DNA of 7,312 bases from an uncultured Porphyromonadaceae bacterium (GTDB lineage Bacteria; Bacteroidota; Bacteroidia; Bacteroidales; Muribaculaceae): the NCBI GenBank assembly GCA_947178655.1, contig CAMWZB010000049.1, positions 1-7,312 on the forward strand. Direction: 5' to 3'. Of the stretch, positions 6,526 to 7,312 are shown piece by piece; the stretch's first letter is position 1, and every line of letters starts with the position of its first letter. The translations under genes and the position numbers were made by a program. The notes under the pieces were generated by a model. It saw nothing but the letters and a program-made list of their open reading frames with translations. It searched no databases and had not been told where the DNA came from.

Positions 6526-7312
6526 CTATGATTTCGGTAATGCGCGATATGCCTTAGGCGACATTCCCATCATTTTGTTGAAAAGGCGGGAGAAATAGAA
6601 CTGGTCGTCAAACCCGAGCTTGAAACTTATCTGGGTGAGTTTCATGCTCGTGGTGTTGATCAGTTCACATGCTTTACGTATTTTCAGAAGGTTGAAATAC
6701 GTCACAGGACTGTATCCTGTACGTTTTTTGAACATGGATGACAGGTACGATGGAGAGAATCCCGAATAGTCGGCGATGTCGTTGAGAGACAGTCGCCGTT
6801 CTACATTTTCGGCCATATAGTGTATGGTCGACTCTATCACATCCGAGTCGTGTTTCCTGTTGCCGACTTTACGGTACAGGTTGAGATATCTCATCGATTC
6901 CAGAAAATGATGGAACAACGAGACCGCGTAGCGTATGTTCTCTATAGCGAAGGAGTCGTCAAGAGTGCTGTATATTTCCTCGAAGATATTGATGCGGTCA
7001 GATATTCTTGAGTCAAGTCCGGGGGCTATTGTCTGTGGCGATGGGTCGGGCTCAACGAAGTGTCGTGCCGTCGTTCCGCTGAAATGAGCCCAGTATATTG
7101 TCCAGGGATTGCTGTCAGAGCTTGCGTAGGTGTGGGGTACACCTGCCGGCAGTATGAAATATTGGTTTGCAGACACTTCATAGGTCGTCCCGTTAAGTTC
7201 GAACCATCCGCATCCGTCGATGCAGTATATGAATACGTATTGTCCGATAGGTGGATTGCGGTGCCTGTAGTGATGCTGTGCCTTGGGATAATATCCTATA
7301 TCGGTTATGTAG
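6526..7312 (-). CDS. AraC-family transcriptional regulator with N-terminal cupin domain, 5' end outside the window
   Basis: DNA-binding regulator, probably sensing a sugar or related small molecule. The frame stays open from the TAG stop to the right edge, giving 261 visible residues. A GTG at 7176 lies inside the cupin domain and is not the real start. Visible residues 1-80 are the AraC ligand-binding cupin: TDIGYYPKAQHHYR, then YVFIYCIDGCGWFEL, then a FILPAGVPHTY strand and WTIYWAHFSG. A helical linker follows. The C-terminal domain has two helix-turn-helix units, about residues 174-197 (LSLNDIADYSGFSPSYLSSMF) and 222-249, ending in the family signature GMSPKAYR. About 10-25 residues are probably missing at the start. 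It converges on the GH3 gene with 18 bases between stop codons. Such regulators often control nearby carbohydrate genes, but its target here is unknown and may lie to the right. Confidence 0.92.
   Translation of the reverse strand, partial: YITDIGYYPKAQHHYRHRNPPIGQYVFIYCIDGCGWFELNGTTYEVSANQYFILPAGVPHTYASSDSNPWTIYWAHFSGTTARHFVEPDPSPQTIAPGLDSRISDRINIFEEIYSTLDDSFAIENIRYAVSLFHHFLESMRYLNLYRKVGNRKHDSDVIESTIHYMAENVERRLSLNDIADYSGFSPSYLSSMFKKRTGYSPVTYFNLLKIRKACELINTTSMKLTQISFKLGFDDQFYFSRLFNKMMGMSPKAYRALPKS

Noticed and set aside
1..7312. CRISPR array, tRNA, rRNA, insertion sequence or defence island
   Set aside because: No spaced direct repeats, cloverleaf-like segments, transposase motifs or terminal inverted repeats with target duplications were seen.

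Overview
The window looks like chromosomal DNA from a member of the Bacteroidales, possibly the Muribaculaceae. The grounds are Bacteroidota-type promoter elements (TTTG / TAnnTTTG), no visible Shine-Dalgarno sequences, moderately GC-rich genes against AT-rich leaders, and protein families typical of gut Bacteroidales. The genus is a guess.

Layout: a perfect 17-bp hairpin at the left edge probably ends a gene outside the window. An AT-rich leader follows, then a monocistronic SLC45/GPH-type sugar transporter (265-2076). A Rho-independent terminator closes that unit, and its 3' arm overlaps the promoter of the next one. The next unit is a tight three-gene run on the + strand: a MalY/PatB-type PLP C-S lyase/aminotransferase (2166-3350), dapF (3347-4225) and a secreted family 3 glycoside hydrolase (preferred start 4255, end 6507). 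The first pair is joined by an ATGA overlap, and the second pair also has a potential ATGA overlap. Converging on this run from the minus strand is an AraC-family regulator (6526 to beyond the right edge), whose first residues lie outside the window.

How the genes may work together: the transporter (disaccharide/H+ symport by family), the periplasmic beta-glucosidase-like GH3 enzyme and the cupin-AraC regulator form a loose carbohydrate-use neighbourhood. The lyase-dapF pair belongs to sulfur amino acid and lysine/peptidoglycan metabolism. Functional linkage between the two themes is inference only.

Most unusual points: the transporter carries a roughly 160-residue hydrophilic, beta-rich-looking insertion between TM7 and TM8, predicted to lie in the periplasm. 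The lyase has a textbook Bacteroidota promoter ending 4 bases before its ATG, which predicts a leaderless or nearly leaderless mRNA. I see no CRISPR array, tRNA, rRNA, insertion sequence or defence system.
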